Below are positions 61,276 through 64,000 of a stretch of 64,000 nt of DNA, piece after piece (the first letter of the stretch is position 1; each line of letters starts with the position of its first letter). The stretch covers positions 62,001-126,000 of the forward strand of contig JACONN010000003.1 in the NCBI GenBank assembly GCA_014323675.1, written 5' to 3'. The stretch comes from Hormoscilla sp. GM7CHS1pb. Its GTDB lineage: Bacteria; Cyanobacteriota; Cyanobacteriia; Cyanobacteriales; Desertifilaceae. The notes beneath the pieces were generated by a model, which was given only the letters and a program-made list of their open reading frames with translations, searched no databases and was not told the DNA's origin. Position numbers and translations under genes: made by a program.

Positions 61276-62296
61276 TTGGGCAAGATTGCAATTACCTCCA
61301 AACAAGCGGCATTTTTTGATGTTTTACCCTCTAGCCAGTGGAGCCCCTATCTGGAGAAATGTTGCTTGTTACTGAGTGCGAACTCTTCCTATGAACACGC
61401 CGAGGAAGATATTAAGGTGCTCACGGGGATTCCCGTCTCCCGGGGAACCCAGCAACGACTGGTGCAGCGCCATTCCAAAGAATTGCCTCTTGCCTCCGAA
61501 GCCCAAGAAAAAATGAGCCCTCCAAAAGGGAACGATCCCGGTCCTTCCAAAGAGTTGCCTCTTGCCTCCGAAGCCCAAGAAGAAATAAGCCCGACTCAAG
61601 GAAAAGAGCCCAGTCCGCCCAGTCCTTCCTGTAAGTTGCCGACAGCTTCTGCTTCCGAAGTCATTGAAGAAATGAGCATTGACGGGGGGAAAGTGCGCTT
61701 GCGGACCCCGCCAGGGTTTCCCTGTGAGTGGCGCGATTACAAGGGGGTCAATCTGCATGACCTGGGGGTAGCTGCTTTCTTTCGGGACAATGCTGGACTG
61801 GTCAAATGGGTCAATCAGCAGCCTTTGGCCAATCCGCTGGTGTGTCTCGGAGATGGTCATGATGGTATCTGGAATCTATTTGCCGAGATTGGTACGACCA
61901 TCTTTCGTCAAGAAATCCTCGATTGGTATCACTTGATGGAAAACCTGGAAAAAGTCGGCGGGTCCAGCTCTAGACTAGCACGAATAAAAGCCCTCTTATG
62001 GTCTGGTAAGGTAGAAGAGGCCCTCAAAGAATTTGATGATTGGGATCATCCACGGGTGGAGAATTTTAGGGCCTATGTGACCAAGCATCGCCACCGCATT
62101 GTCAACTATGGCTATTATCTTGCTGTTGGCATTTCGATTGGTTCGGGAGATGTAGAATCAACGATACACAGAAGGCAGCACGGATAAAGATTTCAGGAGC
62201 GCAGTGGAAAGCCGCCAATGTCCCACAGGTTCTACGGCATCTCGCAGCGTAGGGGGCCCGGAGCGTGCTTATCTTAATGGAGTATTCTCCAGGTGA
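61276..62296 (+). pseudogene. ISKra4-family transposase, frameshifted near the C-terminus
   Basis: DDE-type catalytic residues: the first Asp in EEMSIDGGKVRL, the second in CLGDGHDGIWNLF, Glu in GSGDVESTIHR. The zone 61460-61610 has a duplicated stretch SKELPLASEAQE. After STIHR an extra base at about 62172 gives a stop at 62187; the other frame continues ARIKISGAQWKAANVPQVLR, is broken again by an insert at 62241-62265 and ends CAYLNGVFSR. Two lesions make it a pseudogene. Confidence 0.85.
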
Positions 62297-62492
62297 GTCA
62301 AACAAGACATTACTTGATGACGACTAATCATACTGCCACCGAACGTGACCGCTTGTATCCTGAGTATTTTTACCGATTGCAAAACTGGGATGCACCCGTT
62401 GAATTATTAATGGTTAATTGTTAATTGTCATTCGCGTAGGGCGGCCGCCCGGGAAGCGTAAACCCAACCGATGCACCCGTTGATTGCCCGAT

Positions 62493-62562
62493 CGCCATAG
62501 CGCTACTCGCACTGCGTATAAGCAATTCGCCATAGCGCTACGCGCACTGCGTATAAGCAATT
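62493..62562. repeat. 35-bp tandem duplication
   Basis: CGCCATAGCGCTACTCGCAC then TGCGTATAAGCAATT appears twice, nearly identical. It abuts the stop of the HsdS remnant. Confidence 0.85.
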
Positions 62563-62970
62563 AAGCATTGCTTGGAACGATGAGTCGGGTTTTTCCGGTT
62601 AAGAGTTGCTCCATCATACCTTGCTTGATGGCTTTTGTTTTGGCACGGCGCTTTTCTAAGGCCGATATTTCCGCATCCATGTCCGAAAGGATAGAGGCGA
62701 TCGCGCGTTGTTCTTCGTAGGCAGGTGCAATAAATTCAAAATTTACAAAATCTTTTTGGTAAAGATGTGAAATAGTTGAGCCAGCAAAAATCTTGTTTAA
62801 GAAATTCTCAAAACATTGCGAACTCAGAACATAATAAAGGAATAACGGATGTAAATAGGCCAATTCATTGCGCGGTGCCCAGGAATTAGCCGAAGCATTG
62901 AGAACTTCCACTTTAGTATATCCCCTGTTTCTGTCAAATTCCCAGTTATAATAGATGAAATCGTTTGATC
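62561..62970 (-). pseudogene. C-terminal fragment of a type I restriction specificity subunit
   Basis: FIAPAYEEQRAIASILSDMD then AEISALEKRRAKTKAIKQGMMEQLLTGKTRL is the HsdS conserved coiled coil and end of target-recognition domain 2. The first target domain and most of the second are missing. The 5' side joins sequence of an unrelated hydrolase near 62970. No hsdM or hsdR is in the window. Confidence 0.85.
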
Positions 62971-63270
62971 CTGGTCCGTCCACCAACCCCCATTGGCGAT
63001 CGAATCTCCCAGCAGCAACACCCGCAGGGTAGAGGGTTCCCGTTTTGGGGAGATCGCTTGACTGCGCTGAGAAAATTGATTAATATGGATGCGACGGCCA
63101 AACCTGCGAGTCCGCTGATCCGGTGCCAGCAAATATCCAATCTGTTCGTCAGCAACATAAATCAGGGGATTTCCAAAGCCAAACAGCAACCGCAGGCTAC
63201 CTCTAGGGCTTATGCGATCGCAATTATTAAAACAATCAGTGCAATTTTCACTTTAATCGCTCACCTTAGC
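62965..63270 (-). pseudogene. N-terminal fragment of an SGNH/GDSL hydrolase-like gene
   Basis: FGFGNPLIYVADEQIGYLLA and PDQRTRRFGRRIHINQFSQR then LRVLLLGDSIANGGWW, where GDSIAN is the GDSL motif with the nucleophile Ser. The start region has an in-frame stop and a frame change. It is cut shortly after the GDSL motif and joined to HsdS sequence. Confidence 0.7.
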
Positions 63271-63338
63271 TATAAATAATATGGCAATAACAGCCCCAGA
63301 TGTAATCGCAATTGTATTTTCGCACAGAGGAGAACAAT

Positions 63339-63476
63339 ATGTCATACTTAAACCGTGGCATCATGAAGTTCAAGGGCGCTGATAGCCCGAAAGCAGTCGC
63401 CATCTCTGCTATCCTAGTATTGGGAGGCATCGCCTCCCTGATCTGGTGGGCATTCCAATATGCCTACGCTATGTAA
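63339..63476 (+). CDS. Conserved-looking 45-residue single-pass membrane protein
   Basis: MSYLNRGIMKFKGADSPKAV then AISAILVLGGIASLIWWAFQ and YAYAM. A GAGGAGA ribosome binding site lies 6 bp before the start. The second half is one transmembrane helix. Small single-pass proteins are common in photosynthetic complexes (PSI, PSII, NDH-1), and this could be such a subunit, but I do not recognise a known one. Codon use and the RBS support a real gene. Confidence 0.6.
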   Translation: MSYLNRGIMKFKGADSPKAVAISAILVLGGIASLIWWAFQYAYAM

Positions 63477-63672
63477 TCATATTGTCGTTGCACTGGCGCG
63501 ACTGGATTTAGTACGATCGCTCGAGTAGTTACGCAAGTGCTACGCCAGTTGTCACAGATGACAATAGTCATATCTGGCCCCGAGATCATCCTGTTGTACC
63601 CAGTCTACCCGGGACCTTGGGGCAGTTCAATTACTCAGAGTTCTCCGCAGCAATACCGAAATGGATCGCATT

Positions 63673-63950
63673 TCAATTATCCTGAATATTCCTGCCATTC
63701 AGGGGCTGAACTGGTCGCGCATTTCCATTATAAATTGACTTGAATGCGTCAATCTGCCCTGGGGAAACCTCGATCGGGGTTTTAAACACAATCCAATTAA
63801 CTCCTTCGCTACAAGGAGGGGTCGTCAATGAGCCGGGATAATTGTAATAAGACTTGTTAGCTGGTGGCATAGCGCTAGCATTAACGCTAATACCTCTGAC
63901 TTGGTTTTCTCCTGGTTCTTCTGGATTTTAGGGCTTTTTAGCAGCGGACT
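63673..63950 (-). pseudogene. C-terminal fragment of an alpha-type carbonic anhydrase
   Basis: [30 protein letters not shown] is the typical C-terminal part of alpha-carbonic anhydrase with LTTPPC and the V.W. motif. Upstream the frame continues [20 protein letters not shown], with in-frame stops at about 63930 and 63950 that end the gene text. The zinc His residues would lie further upstream, outside the readable part. Likely decayed. Confidence 0.7.
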
Positions 63951-64000
63951 TTGGCAAAATTTACCTAAGAGATGCTTGCATTCAGGTCTCAGCTATGGTA

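Larger units (their letters stand above)
60951..62397 (+). mobile_element. ISKra4-family insertion sequence
   Basis: 1447 bp. Left end GGGTGCATCCCAGTTT and right end AAACTGGGATGCACCC are perfect inverted repeats, with weaker matching that extends to about 35 bp. The 9-bp target duplication GTTGAATTA is at 60942-60950 and 62398-62406. It encodes a small upstream gene and a transposase broken near its end, so it is probably immobile by itself. Confidence 0.95.

Noticed and set aside
62561..62970. Functional type I restriction system
   Set aside because: Only the tail of HsdS remains; hsdM and hsdR are absent.

Overview
The window looks like a chromosome piece from a filamentous, Oscillatoria/Microcoleus-like cyanobacterium. 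The palindrome GCGATCGC (HIP1) is scattered through it in very high number. Several genes are typically cyanobacterial: a Tic22 homologue, an RRM-type RNA-binding protein, a Uma2 nuclease, an ISKra4 element and an RT-less group II intron. Many families of small palindromic repeats fill the gaps. This placement is inferred from style; no marker gene is present.

Layout. 1-3.2 kb: UDP-sugar genes, with ugd cut by the left edge and a UDP-glucuronate decarboxylase interrupted by a 314-residue intein. 3.5-5.3 kb: lepA with a frameshift. 5.4-6.9 kb: repeats, an orphan antitoxin and a group II intron remnant. 6.9-13.5 kb: a giant multi-domain secreted phosphatase/phosphodiesterase gene with two frameshifts. 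14.5-17.1 kb: a cassette of ParA-like ATPase, HEPN protein and DNA adenine methylase. 17.3-20.9 kb: prmC, tic22, tRNA-Pro, a GNAT gene and an ACT-like gene. 21.5-28.8 kb: an accessory stretch with an alpha/beta-hydrolase split by a MITE, a ParA plus AlbA_2/HATPase pair, gene fragments, a Thg1-like 3'-5' polymerase and a P63C protein. 29.4-32.3 kb: uvrA, frameshifted. 32.5-36.4 kb: toxin-antitoxin genes and remnants. 36.7-45 kb: prfC, a membrane protein, a DEAD-box helicase, rimO, a CRP/FNR regulator and an M61 peptidase. 45.6-48.2 kb: an M48-like gene broken by a 43-bp hairpin. 48.4-49.8 kb: group II intron. 50-56.7 kb: RRM protein, tRNA-Gln, HAD protein, NurA, XseA/XseB and Uma2. 56.8-64 kb: chimeric fragments, a PD40-repeat lipoprotein, an oxidoreductase whose end is rewritten by an ISKra4 element, restriction and hydrolase remnants, a 45-residue membrane protein and a carbonic anhydrase fragment.

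How the genes work together. ugd and uxs form a UDP-glucose to UDP-glucuronate to UDP-xylose route. LepA, RF3, PrmC and RimO serve translation. UvrA, NurA and XseAB serve DNA repair. The accessory blocks hold at least two ParA-led modules and three toxin-antitoxin or related pairs, which suggests conflict with mobile DNA.

The strongest signals are structural. There are three copies of a 113-122 bp MITE, each with an 8-bp target duplication. A 43-bp perfect hairpin, if removed exactly, restores a reading frame. An ISKra4 copy has inverted ends and a 9-bp target duplication. Small repeats are read in frame inside proteins, and an intein sits in the active-site motif of the sugar-nucleotide decarboxylase. 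Four conserved genes carry single-base losses, mostly in G/C runs (five sites in all), so part of the apparent gene decay could be sequence error.
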